From assembly GCA_019456165.1 (NCBI GenBank), contig VRUJ01000008.1, forward strand, positions 46,210-110,209: DNA of 64,000 nucleotides. Direction: 5' to 3'. Each line of letters opens with the position of its first letter. Position 1 is the first letter of the stretch. Of this stretch, positions 16,459-24,068 are shown in pieces. This DNA is from Chloroflexota bacterium. GTDB taxonomy: Bacteria > Chloroflexota > Anaerolineae > Anaerolineales > UBA11579. A program made the position numbers and the translations under genes. Below the pieces are notes generated by a model. The model had not been told where the DNA came from, searched no databases, and saw nothing but the letters and a program-made list of their open reading frames with translations.

Positions 16459-17214
16459 ATGTCGAAATCTCATCTGGAAATATCTCCCCCACTGTTGAAC
16501 GCTGCCGGAAGCTTGGGTTTCTATGCGGATAAGCGCGGCCCTATAGATCTATCGTCTTTAGGAGCATTCATCACAAACCCGATCAGTAAGACAGCCCGCA
16601 AGCCCCCTCTGGGAACCAGGCTGATAGAGTTCCCTGGAGTTGCGCTGCTGCATACCGGGCATCCCAATCTGGGCTTCAGGACCGTAATGAAGCGATATGC
16701 AGCTCGCTGGGAGCGGGCAGCAATCCCAATTATCGTTCACTTATTGGCATCAGACCCCCGCGAGTTGGGAAGGATGATTTCCAGAATTGAGGAACTCGAA
16801 AATATCTCGGCAGTGGAGATAGGTTTTCGCCAGGATATCGCGCCTCAGGCGGCTATCGAATTAACAGAAGCTGCGCTTGGTGAACTTCCGGTGATCGTTC
16901 GCCTTCCATTTACGCGTACATTGGAATTAGCAAATCTGGTAGATAAAACCGGGGCTGCTGCTATCAGCTTAGGGCCGCCGCGCGGCGCGCTGCCTAACAA
17001 GGAAGGTAATATAGTACACGGCCGCATGTACGGCCCAGCAATCTTCCCACAAGCATTGGTGGTTGTGCGAGAACTGGCTGCGCAGGGCCTCCCGGTGATA
17101 GGTGTGGGTGGGATCTACACTCCCGATCAGGCAGAGATGATGCTAGCCGCCGGAGCGATTGCAGTGCAGTTGGATGCTGTCTTGTGGAGAGGGGATTGGG
17201 AATCGGATAAATAG
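16459..17214 (+). CDS. Dihydroorotate dehydrogenase-like FMN barrel protein
   Basis: This 251-residue protein resembles the FMN-binding TIM barrel of class 1 dihydroorotate dehydrogenases and related oxidoreductases. It begins PPLLNAAGSLGF (compare the family's N-A-S/A-G strand), continues with LGAFITNPIS, VIVRLPF, and ends with the phosphate-binding strands LPVIGVGGIYTPDQAEMMLAAGAIAVQLDA. At 251 residues it is shorter than PyrD (about 300), with a compressed middle region. I do not see a clear catalytic Cys or Ser, so it may have a different reaction or only bind FMN. It stands alone and is probably leaderless. Confidence 0.7.
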   Translation: MSKSHLEISPPLLNAAGSLGFYADKRGPIDLSSLGAFITNPISKTARKPPLGTRLIEFPGVALLHTGHPNLGFRTVMKRYAARWERAAIPIIVHLLASDPRELGRMISRIEELENISAVEIGFRQDIAPQAAIELTEAALGELPVIVRLPFTRTLELANLVDKTGAAAISLGPPRGALPNKEGNIVHGRMYGPAIFPQALVVVRELAAQGLPVIGVGGIYTPDQAEMMLAAGAIAVQLDAVLWRGDWESDK

Positions 17215-17435
17215 ATACGTCAAATGGGGATTTTTAACCATAGGTGTGGAATTATTTGTTAGACAAACCGTCGGGATTTCATAACTTATTTCTTGTCTGA
17301 TACGGAAATTAATAATAATATAGAAAATGTTGCTGGGCTATTGTTTTCTAGTGGATTATCACAAAATATAGGTAGAACCCTATTTTCCATGAGCTTATCA
17401 GCCTACCAAATTAACATACATGCAAGGAGGAGAAA

Positions 17436-18285
17436 ATGAAAATAACATAAGCTTTTACCCCCCAACACAAGAAGTTGGCGTCTTCGGTTATTATTTCTTG
17501 TTTTATTGGCGCAATCCATTGCCTGTGGCGCTTCGTCAACCTCTGAACCCGCTGTTACATTTACTCCATTACCCAGTGCAACATCAACGCCGACTAATAC
17601 CCCTGTAACTCCTACACAGACCCCTCTTCCAACCCAAACCCCAACCACGACATACACTCCAACCCCAAACCTCACCGCGACTCAGGCAATATTACAGACA
17701 CAGGCTGTCGAGGATCTGATCATTGAGATCAGGTCAGAATTGGAGAATTACGATATAGCCTCGGACTCCGGTCACTTGGGCTATTCTAGCGAAAGTACTA
17801 CTGAGATAAGAACAACCGATTACAATGGCATAGAGATTGAACCCTTTGCTGGATCCGAGAGTTTTTCAAACTACGTACTGCATGTGATTGTCACTTGGGA
17901 TACGACCAGCGGATTTGCCGGCTGTGGAATTATCTTCCGGTAAGAAGATAATTTAGAGCAAGGCGAACAGTATCGTTTCGCCACCATGAGATTTTCCGGT
18001 TTACCAGGTTGGGACGTCGAATTGTGGAAATATAATCTATGGGTATCAACAATAACAAAGGAAATAAAGTTCAACAGCGCTATTAATTTAGAGTCGGATT
18101 CTACGAATGAATATGTGCTGGTGGCTGAAGGGACAATGGGAACACTATATGCCAACTATGTTCGTCTTAGCCGCGTAATTATTTCCGCGCAGGACGATGG
18201 CCGCATCGCTTTCTTTGCTTATCAGCATCAAGGTACAACCACTTGTACTTTTGAGGATGCCTGGGTGTGGGTTTTAGATGAATAA
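17436..18285 (+). pseudogene. Disrupted lipoprotein gene with Thr/Pro linker
   Basis: A ribosome site AGGAGG at 17424-17429 precedes ATG 17436, but that frame stops after four codons. The frame one base over gives a lipoprotein signal peptide (RLRLLFLVLLAQSIAC) from about 17479, a TPT-rich linker, and a folded domain that reaches an in-frame TAA at 17941. The same frame resumes at once (EDNLEQGEQYRF...) and runs to 18285. The joined product would be about 280 residues with a beta-rich C-terminal domain (WDVELWKYNLW, TCTFEDAWVWVL). One frameshift near the start and one nonsense codon indicate a decaying gene or sequence errors. Confidence 0.7.
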
Positions 18286-18457
18286 AAATTTAAACCAGTT
18301 CAGTGCGAACATTCCACCAGGTGACAATTCAATTCACATGCCTGCATTCAATTGATCTAGTTTCTCGCTCTTAACCTAGATTAATTTATTATGTGTAAGC
18401 TTTGTAGAACCTTTATATCTTCTGGATGAAATTCAAAGATTGCCTTTTAATATAATA

Positions 18458-18760
18458 TTAATCCGCAAGATAAACCTGAACTTCCTCTTCAAGCCGGTTT
18501 TCGAGGCGGTCTTTTTCTACTTCTAGATTATAACGGGCTTGAAGATTAGACCAAAAACGCTCAGAAAGCCCGAAGAATCTCGCGAGACGCAAGGCGGTAT
18601 CCGGTGTTATCGCCCGGCTGCCATGCACAATTTCGTTGATACGCCGTGCAGAGACACTAATGTCTTTAGCTAATCGGTACTGGCTGATACTCATTGGCTT
18701 AAGAAACTCCTCCAGGAGGATCTCACCAGGATGAATGGGCTTTATTTTTTTGGCTTCCAC
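18458..18760 (-). CDS. higA: HigA-type antitoxin
   Basis: This 100-residue helix-turn-helix protein is the antitoxin of a HigBA pair. The XRE domain covers residues 9-70 (HPGEILLEEFLKPMSISQYR, then SARRINEIVHGSRAI), exactly the HigA/VapI subgroup pattern. It neutralises the HigB RNase and represses the operon. The start is GTG at 18760 with AGGAG 6 bases upstream. As in other higBA loci the toxin gene comes first, with 9 bases between them. Confidence 0.92.
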   Translation of the reverse strand: MEAKKIKPIHPGEILLEEFLKPMSISQYRLAKDISVSARRINEIVHGSRAITPDTALRLARFFGLSERFWSNLQARYNLEVEKDRLENRLEEEVQVYLAD

Positions 18761-18769
18761 ATAATTCTC

Positions 18770-19051
18770 CTAATGATAATCGACAATTTCTACGTTGTAG
18801 GCATCACTATTTCGCCATTCGAAGCAGATGCGCCATTGTCGATTAATTCTGATACTATATTGATTTATTCGATCACCCGATAACTTTTCGAGCCGATTGG
18901 ATGGAGGAATGCGCAAATCCTTCAAGGTTTCAGAGGCATCTAGCATTTCGAGTTTCCGACGAGCAGCATGATGAATATCTTGTGGGAGTCTACGCGAAAA
19001 TTGCCGGTTAAAAAGCTTTTCAGTTTCTTCACTGGCAAATCCTTTTATCAT
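18770..19051 (-). CDS. higB: HigB-type toxin, RelE superfamily
   Basis: This 93-residue RelE/HigB-fold protein is a ribosome-dependent mRNA endonuclease that blocks translation when free. It starts MIKGFASEETEKLF and has the family's KDLRIPPSNRLEKL, QYSIRINRQWRICFEW and VEIVDYH segments; the closing His and the Arg residues are typical catalytic positions. I choose ATG 19051 instead of the in-frame TTG at 19060, because the TTG overlaps the -10 box. It precedes higA by 9 bases. Confidence 0.92.
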   Translation of the reverse strand: MIKGFASEETEKLFNRQFSRRLPQDIHHAARRKLEMLDASETLKDLRIPPSNRLEKLSGDRINQYSIRINRQWRICFEWRNSDAYNVEIVDYH

Positions 19052-19058
19052 CTTTCCC

Positions 19059-19088
19059 AATAATAGCGTGTGGCGTTATTATTGTCAA
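19059..19088 (-). promoter_or_regulatory. higBA promoter and operator
   Basis: On the minus strand TTGACA (19088-19083) and TATTAT (19065-19060) are separated by exactly 17 bases, a near-consensus sigma-70 promoter. The spacer and -10 lie within an imperfect 10-base inverted repeat at 19059-19083 (AATAATAGCG and CGTTATTATT, one mismatch), with another half site at 19090-19098. HigA binding here would block the promoter. The start codon is 8 bases after the -10 box. Confidence 0.75.
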
Positions 19089-19124
19089 GCGTTATTAACT
19101 GAATTATCCGAGACTCAGGCTATT

Positions 19125-19565
19125 TTAATCCCGTTCAATTATAATCGTGACCGGGCCATCATTGGCGATTTCGACCAGCATATCCGCCCCAAACTTCCCC
19201 ATCTGGGTAGGGACTCCCTCGCCCTCCAGCAGTTCTGCAAAGCGCGCCACTAGAGGTTGGGCGATTTCCGGTGGGGCGGCTTTCACAAAAGAGGGTCGGC
19301 GGCCTTTGCGCGTATCGGCATATAAAGTGAATTGAGAGACAACAATCGCGTTCCCTCCTACATCCAATAATGATAGATTGGTTTTGCCCTGGCTGTCTGC
19401 AAAAATACGCAGGTTGGCTACTTTAGCTGCCAAATATTGAGCCTGCTGCTCCCCATCATTAGGACCTATCCCCAAGAGGATCACCGCCCCCTGATCTATT
19501 TCCGCAACCGGGATGCCTGAAACACTGACTCGGCCAGATTTTACTCGTTGGATTACAATCCGCAT
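19125..19565 (-). CDS. dtd: D-aminoacyl-tRNA deacylase
   Basis: This 146-residue enzyme removes D-amino acids (and glycine mischarged on tRNA-Ala) from tRNAs, acting as a chiral proofreader in the cytoplasm. Family motifs are clear: MRIVIQRVKSGRVSV at the N-terminus, SQFTLYADTRKGRRPSF in the middle and the Gly-cisPro loop in NDGPVTI at the end. The length is normal. It follows trpS by 7 bases, so selW-like, trpS and dtd appear to form a small operon. Confidence 0.96.
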   Translation of the reverse strand: MRIVIQRVKSGRVSVSGIPVAEIDQGAVILLGIGPNDGEQQAQYLAAKVANLRIFADSQGKTNLSLLDVGGNAIVVSQFTLYADTRKGRRPSFVKAAPPEIAQPLVARFAELLEGEGVPTQMGKFGADMLVEIANDGPVTIIIERD

Positions 19566-19572
19566 GTAAGGA

Positions 19573-20616
19573 CTATTCTTTAGCTTGTTTTTTGGAGTAC
19601 TTCTCAGCTTTACGCCGCATGCGATTCATCACACCAGTTAAACCCATATTTTTTTTCATGGCAAATAGCGTTTGCTTTGTTTCCTCGCGTGCTCGTTGTG
19701 TGCCTTGAAAAATCAGCTCTTCTACCATGCCGGTAACCTGATATTTCTCCCGGCGGACATGCATTGGCTCAAGAAATTGGTTGATAACGCTGGCTAGCTT
19801 TTGCTTGACCTCGACATCGCCAACTTTCCCTTTTTCGTACCGGGTTTTAAGGTCGGCAACCTGCTCTTTATCAGGGTTGAAAATATCATGGTAAATAAAT
19901 ACTGGATTTCCCTCCACTGTTCCCGGGATATCCGCACTGACTCGTTTGGGGTCAGTGTACATGGAGTTCACCTTTTTTTCTACTTCTTTTGGCGAGTCGC
20001 TCAGAAATATCGCATTGCCCAAGCTCTTGCTCATTTTGCGGTCACCATCCAACCCAACCAGTGTAGGTACCTCTCCGACCAAACCTTCAGGAACTGGCAG
20101 GGTTTCGCCGTAGAGGTTGTTAAAACGCCGGGCGATCTCGCGAGTTATCTCTACGTGTGCAATGTTATCTTTTCCTACCGGTACCAAGTTTCCGCGTACA
20201 CACAAGATATCGGCAGCCTGCAAGACAGGATATCCCAGCAGACCAAAGGGCATCTCGATATTAGCGTCCCGAGCCATATCTTTCAGGCTGGGCAAGCGCT
20301 CTAACCGCGATACGGTTACCAAACTCTGCAAGAGAGTGTACATCTCATGAATCTCTGGAATGCCCGATTGTAAATAAAAGGTCACTTTCTCGGGTTCAAT
20401 TCCCGCGGCAATAGAATCTAATACCAGGTCGTGCGAATTCTTGCTCACCTCCTGAATATCATCAGGGCTGTTCTTCGTGGTCAACATGTGCAGATCAGCT
20501 ATGATGAAAAAGCTTTCATATTCGTGCTGGAATTGTATGCGGTTATTGATCGAGCCAACAAAATGTCCTAAATGGAGCTTTCCTGTAGGCCGGTCACCGG
20601 TGAGCATTCTCTTCAT
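19573..20616 (-). CDS. trpS: Tryptophanyl-tRNA synthetase
   Basis: This class I synthetase charges tRNA-Trp. The HIGH motif appears as HLGH at residues 15-18 and the KMSKS motif as RKMSKSLG in the C-terminal half. The 347-residue length fits bacterial TrpS. ATG 20616 is chosen; an upstream in-frame TTG at 20625 would add three residues and overlap the preceding stop. It begins 5 bases after the TGA stop of the SelW-like gene, so the two are co-transcribed. A charged C-terminal tail (RMRRKAEKYSKKQAKE) is present. Confidence 0.95.
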   Translation of the reverse strand: MKRMLTGDRPTGKLHLGHFVGSINNRIQFQHEYESFFIIADLHMLTTKNSPDDIQEVSKNSHDLVLDSIAAGIEPEKVTFYLQSGIPEIHEMYTLLQSLVTVSRLERLPSLKDMARDANIEMPFGLLGYPVLQAADILCVRGNLVPVGKDNIAHVEITREIARRFNNLYGETLPVPEGLVGEVPTLVGLDGDRKMSKSLGNAIFLSDSPKEVEKKVNSMYTDPKRVSADIPGTVEGNPVFIYHDIFNPDKEQVADLKTRYEKGKVGDVEVKQKLASVINQFLEPMHVRREKYQVTGMVEELIFQGTQRAREETKQTLFAMKKNMGLTGVMNRMRRKAEKYSKKQAKE

Positions 20617-20621
20617 GTTGA

Positions 20622-20876
20622 TCAACCAGTTACAGCAAGTTTTTTACGCAATAACCCAAAAACTTCGCCTGCTTCAGCGTGGCGGTGTAATTGTTTCTTG
20701 GAGAAGATCAAATCATCATCTACCGAGAATTCGAAGCGTCCGCCATCAGAAGGGACCATGCTGAATGATCCAATTTGATGTTCAATTTCTTTATCAGCTA
20801 ATATTTCGGCCATCAAACTGACAGCCCGGTCAGTATAGTTTCAAGCCGCACAGTAAATAAGTTCGACATTTGCCAT
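20622..20876 (-). CDS. SelW/Rdx-family selenoprotein with in-frame TGA (Sec12)
   Basis: Read from ATG 20876, the frame gives 84 residues if TGA at 20843-20841 is decoded as selenocysteine: it starts MANVELIYCAAU, giving the CxxU redox motif at residues 9-12, then RAVSLMAEILADKE, IGSFSMVPSDGGRFEF and the family's LIFSKKQLHRHAEAGEVF. This is the SelT/SelW/SelH (Rdx) thioredoxin-like fold. GGAGG lies 8 bases upstream of the ATG, and the frame is otherwise open to TGA 20624-20622. A SECIS-like hairpin follows the TGA. It probably acts in thiol redox control. Standard annotation would give only the C-terminal 64 residues. A cysteine codon read wrongly is the main alternative. Confidence 0.82.
20808..20826 (-). 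promoter_or_regulatory. Bacterial SECIS-like hairpin of the SelW-like gene
   Basis: The hairpin begins 14 bases after the in-frame TGA. It has an 8-base-pair stem (GGCTGTCA with TGATGGCC, including two G-U pairs) and a three-base GTT loop, so the loop starts with G 22 bases after the TGA. This fits the known bacterial rule of a short apical loop with an early G, 16-37 bases from the UGA. A competing 6-base stem (ACTGAC with GTCAGT) is possible. Confidence 0.7.
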
Positions 20877-20901
20877 TGTTTACACCTCCAGGGTGTTAAT
20901 T

Positions 20902-20907
20902 ATTATA
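20902..20907 (-). promoter_or_regulatory. -10 box of the selW-trpS-dtd unit
   Basis: TATAAT on the minus strand lies 25 bases before ATG 20876, leaving room for a short leader with the GGAGG ribosome site. A good -35 box is not evident. Confidence 0.45.
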
Positions 20908-21052
20908 GTTTTCTCCGCCAAACACTTGAGAAATGAATTGATATCTTTCAGACGGATTGGCAAAGTATATCACACCTCAATATGTGTTAATATTTCCCTT
21001 ATTAAGAATTTTTCACTATTCTTCTTGACATTGGAGACTTTCAAATATAGCG

Positions 21053-21058
21053 TATAAT
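21053..21058 (+). promoter_or_regulatory. -10 box immediately before the phospholipase-like gene
   Basis: TATAAT ends 6 bases before ATG 21065, and there is no ribosome site, so the mRNA is probably leaderless. A TTGACA lies at 21025-21030, but its 22-base spacing is longer than normal. Confidence 0.5.
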
Positions 21059-21064
21059 TCATTC

Positions 21065-21811
21065 ATGCCGACTCCTTTCTACCACTTGAGCATAGCTTAC
21101 GAGCTGCTGGAACACCCTGACCTGCCAAAAAATATTCGCTCACATTTAACTTCATGCAAAAACACCTTCCTGTACGGGAAAACTGCCCCTGATGTGCAAG
21201 TAGTGTCTGGGCAAAGGCGGGAAGCAACACACTTTTATACACTACCACCAGAAGATAAAACCCCGGCTTGGAAACGCTTAATGGCAGCTTACCCAACTCT
21301 TGCAGATGCTTCCGCATTGCCTGAGGAAATGGCAGCTTTTTTAGCTGGTTATATTTGCCACTTACAGGCTGATGAAACATGGATTTTTGATTTGTTCTTA
21401 CCAATTTTCGGCCCTGATGCAGACTGGGCAGACTTTCGAGAACGCTTATACTTGCATAACGTGCTGCGGATTTATCTAGATAAACAAGTGCTCAATACCT
21501 TGCCTACAGAAACCAGCACACATTTACAAGCTACAATTCCAAATAGCTGGCTGCCTTTCGTAGAAGATAACCATTTATCAGCGTGGCGAGATTATTTAGC
21601 AGATCAATTACTACCGGGTGCAGCAGTTCAAACAATAGAGGTGTTTGCCAACCGCCAGGGCCTAGCTCCAGAAGAATTCTCAAATATTTTGAACTCGGAG
21701 GAACTTATGGAAGAGGAAATTTTTACCCACGTATCCCGTCAGCGCTTAGGTGAATTCCACCAAAATCTTTTGGCAAAGAACCTGCAACTATTACAAACAT
21801 ATCTACCTTAA
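21065..21811 (+). CDS. Zinc-dependent phospholipase C-like protein
   Basis: This 248-residue protein matches the Zn-dependent PLC/S1-P1 helical fold by pattern: PFYHLSIAYELL at the N-terminus, FLYGKTAPDVQ (Asp), REATHFY (His) and AGYICHLQADETW (His, Asp) supply the expected zinc ligands in order. No signal peptide is visible, so it may be cytoplasmic, unlike secreted PLC toxins. The ATG 21065 is used with a probable leaderless transcript. It is 10 bases from the next gene, so the two may be an operon. Many bacterial homologues have no known substrate. Confidence 0.75.
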   Translation: MPTPFYHLSIAYELLEHPDLPKNIRSHLTSCKNTFLYGKTAPDVQVVSGQRREATHFYTLPPEDKTPAWKRLMAAYPTLADASALPEEMAAFLAGYICHLQADETWIFDLFLPIFGPDADWADFRERLYLHNVLRIYLDKQVLNTLPTETSTHLQATIPNSWLPFVEDNHLSAWRDYLADQLLPGAAVQTIEVFANRQGLAPEEFSNILNSEELMEEEIFTHVSRQRLGEFHQNLLAKNLQLLQTYLP

Positions 21812-21821
21812 GGGACCTCGG

Positions 21822-22631
21822 ATGAAAATTCTAAATTATAAAGAAAAAGAAAAGAAATCGGATGGAAAAGGTTTTGCCGGGCTAATGGACCAGATCAATA
21901 ACCTGCTCGGAGGGGAATCAACAACTTCGAAATCTCAGGATATTATCATAGAGCATCTAAATAAAGTATTAGATAACTCCTACTCCTTGCTGCTTAATTA
22001 TCCTCTCCCCCACTTGGATGTCGAAATTCCCATGATATTGGTCGGCCCTTCAGGAATGCGCGTTTTATATCCCTTCGGACAGCGCGGAATTTATCGGGCA
22101 AAAGAAGATGCCTGGTTTGAAATGAATGACCGCAAGCGGAAGTTTGAACCCGGAAAAGAAAATCTGGTTGCACTAACATCTAATTTGGCACAAGCAGTAC
22201 ATAAGTACATGGAAAACAATGGTGTAAACTTACTTGAGATCGAGCCAATCATGATGTTCTCAGACCCAGGCAGCCACATAGATACCGCGCGTCCAGTGGT
22301 GAGGATTGTGCCAAATGATGCTATTGAAAAGTTTGCTTCCAGCCTGCTGCAAATCCCGGCAGCGCTGAGCAACGAGGACATTTACAGTATCACGGCATTG
22401 ATCACCAGACCACCGGCAATTGCCAGCCAGACTACTACGGGGGCCGAATCAGAACTTTATTCTGCATACGGGGAAGAAGAGTCCCAACAAAAAAAGAGTG
22501 CCTCCAGCAGCACCCCAGAAGACTTATTTGGTTTGGGGTTCAGCCTGAATCAATGGTTAGTAATTGGCGCCCTATTAGCGGGAATATTCATTTTGTTTAT
22601 TGGGTTCGCGCTACTGCTGTTCTTTTATTAG
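21822..22631 (+). CDS. NERD-like protein with C-terminal membrane anchor
   Basis: This 269-residue protein has a central domain (about residues 50-185) that resembles nuclease-related NERD domains by pattern (YPLPHLDVEIPMILVGPSG, then LAQAVHKYMENNGVNL and IEPIMMFSDPG), and a C-terminal hydrophobic helix (about 243-268, VIGALLAGIFILFIGFALL). The domain would sit in the cytoplasm as a tail-anchored protein. I am unsure whether catalytic residues are kept. Start ATG 21822 is chosen after a GGACCTCGG stretch; an earlier in-frame start overlaps the phospholipase-like gene. Confidence 0.5.
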   Translation: MKILNYKEKEKKSDGKGFAGLMDQINNLLGGESTTSKSQDIIIEHLNKVLDNSYSLLLNYPLPHLDVEIPMILVGPSGMRVLYPFGQRGIYRAKEDAWFEMNDRKRKFEPGKENLVALTSNLAQAVHKYMENNGVNLLEIEPIMMFSDPGSHIDTARPVVRIVPNDAIEKFASSLLQIPAALSNEDIYSITALITRPPAIASQTTTGAESELYSAYGEEESQQKKSASSSTPEDLFGLGFSLNQWLVIGALLAGIFILFIGFALLLFFY

Positions 22632-22673
22632 TAGCATTCGAGAACCAGCAAATAAAACCAAAAGGTCATTTAA

Positions 22674-23408
22674 TTGGAAAATTCTGTTTTCGTTTCCATC
22701 ATCATTCCTGCTTATAATGAGGAAACCCGGCTTGCTTCCTCATTGGAAAAGATAGCTGCATTCCTAGAAAAACAGACCTACACAGCTGAAGTGCTTGTAG
22801 TCGAGAATGGCAGTCAGGACAACACCCTCCAAATCGCGCAAGATTTCGCTGCCACTCACCCCAATTTCCGCACGCTTCATGAAACTGCACGCGGCAAAGG
22901 ATTAGCAGTGCGGCGGGGAATGTTAGAAGCACGCGGTGAGTATCGTTTTATGTGCGATGCGGACTTATCTATGCCAATTGAGGAGTTAAACCGTTTTCTA
23001 CCTCCATTGATGACAGACGCAGATATCGTGATCGGTTCACGGGAAGTTCCCGGAGCTCAACGATACGACGAACCGCAATACCGCCATGTGGGGGGCAGGT
23101 CGATCAACACCCTGATTCGCTGGTTGGCATTACCAAAAATAAAGGATACGCAATGCGGCTTTAAGAACTTTAGCGCTATAGTTGCAGAGGACATTTTTAA
23201 CTACCAGACAATCAATGGCTGGTCCTTTGATGTTGAACTGCTCTTTATCTCTCGCCTGCGTGGTTATAAGATTGTAGAACTGCCAATCCCTTGGTATTAC
23301 TCTCCTGAAAGCCACGTGCAGCCGGTTAAGGACGCTATCCGCCTGATCTTAGACTTGCTGGATATTCGCCGCAATGCCCGGCGGGGAGCATATGACCCCA
23401 AAATTTGA
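22674..23408 (+). CDS. Family 2 glycosyltransferase (dolichyl-phosphate glucosyltransferase-like)
   Basis: This 244-residue GT-A enzyme transfers a sugar from a nucleotide donor to a lipid or polymer carrier. Motifs: VSIIIPAYNEETRL near residue 7-20, VVENGSQDNT, the metal-binding DAD in MCDADLSMP, and NTLIRWLALPKIKDTQCGFKNF, which is typical of the DPG-synthase type. No membrane segment is present. It starts with TTG 22674 after AAAGGT and overlaps rnhB by 17 bases. Confidence 0.88.
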   Translation: MENSVFVSIIIPAYNEETRLASSLEKIAAFLEKQTYTAEVLVVENGSQDNTLQIAQDFAATHPNFRTLHETARGKGLAVRRGMLEARGEYRFMCDADLSMPIEELNRFLPPLMTDADIVIGSREVPGAQRYDEPQYRHVGGRSINTLIRWLALPKIKDTQCGFKNFSAIVAEDIFNYQTINGWSFDVELLFISRLRGYKIVELPIPWYYSPESHVQPVKDAIRLILDLLDIRRNARRGAYDPKI

Positions 23409-24054
23409 CGCCTCCCTGCTGCCAGCGTACCCGGACATACGTTTTGAGAACGCGCTTTGGCGGGAAGGTGTGGAATCCGTGGCCGGTATCGACGAGGCCG
23501 GGCGTGGGGCATTGGCCGGGCCAGTTAGCGCAGCCGCAGTAGTGCTGCCTGCAAATCCAATCCTATCAAACGTGCTAAAGGGTGTGCGCGATTCCAAACA
23601 AATGACCCCCAAGCAGCGCGAAAAATGGGCTCAGGTAATCCGAGAATCTGCCATCACATGGCAGGTGGGCTTTGCATCGAATAATGAGATAGATGATTTT
23701 GGAATAGTTCCAGCGACAAAGTTAGCTGCCAAACGTGCGATAGAAAAATTGGATATTTTCCCCGAACACCTGCTCATTGATGCTTTACTGCTGCCAGAAA
23801 TCACCCCCCCTCAAACATCTCTGATCAAAGGGGATGCGCGTTCGCTAAGCATCGCTGCTGCTTCCATACTGGCAAAAGTAACCCGTGACGAATATTTGCG
23901 CACCCAGGATGAACTATATCCACGTTATGGCTTTTATGCGAACAAAGGCTATGGCACAGCTATGCACCGGGCAGCCCTAGATAATTGGGGTCCATGCCCG
24001 ATCCACCGCCGGAGTTTCGCGCCCTTAAAACACCAAAATAGTTTTTCCCAGTAG
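23392..24054 (+). CDS. rnhB: Ribonuclease HII
   Basis: RNase HII removes RNA from RNA-DNA hybrids and single ribonucleotides from DNA. The catalytic D34 and E35 are in GIDEAGRG, with the later acidic residues in DSKQMTPKQRE and LIDALLLPE, and SIAAASILAKVTRDEYL present. The ATG 23392 is preferred over 23374 because GGGGAG lies just upstream. The resulting 220 residues is the normal length. It overlaps the glycosyltransferase gene by 17 bases. Confidence 0.95.
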   Translation: MTPKFDASLLPAYPDIRFENALWREGVESVAGIDEAGRGALAGPVSAAAVVLPANPILSNVLKGVRDSKQMTPKQREKWAQVIRESAITWQVGFASNNEIDDFGIVPATKLAAKRAIEKLDIFPEHLLIDALLLPEITPPQTSLIKGDARSLSIAAASILAKVTRDEYLRTQDELYPRYGFYANKGYGTAMHRAALDNWGPCPIHRRSFAPLKHQNSFSQ

Positions 24055-24068
24055 ATGGTTTACTAAAA

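Noticed and set aside
17941..17943. The TAA inside the broken lipoprotein gene as a recoding site.
   Set aside because: TAA is not known to be decoded as Sec or Pyl in bacteria, and the gene also has a frameshift near its start, so decay or error is simpler.
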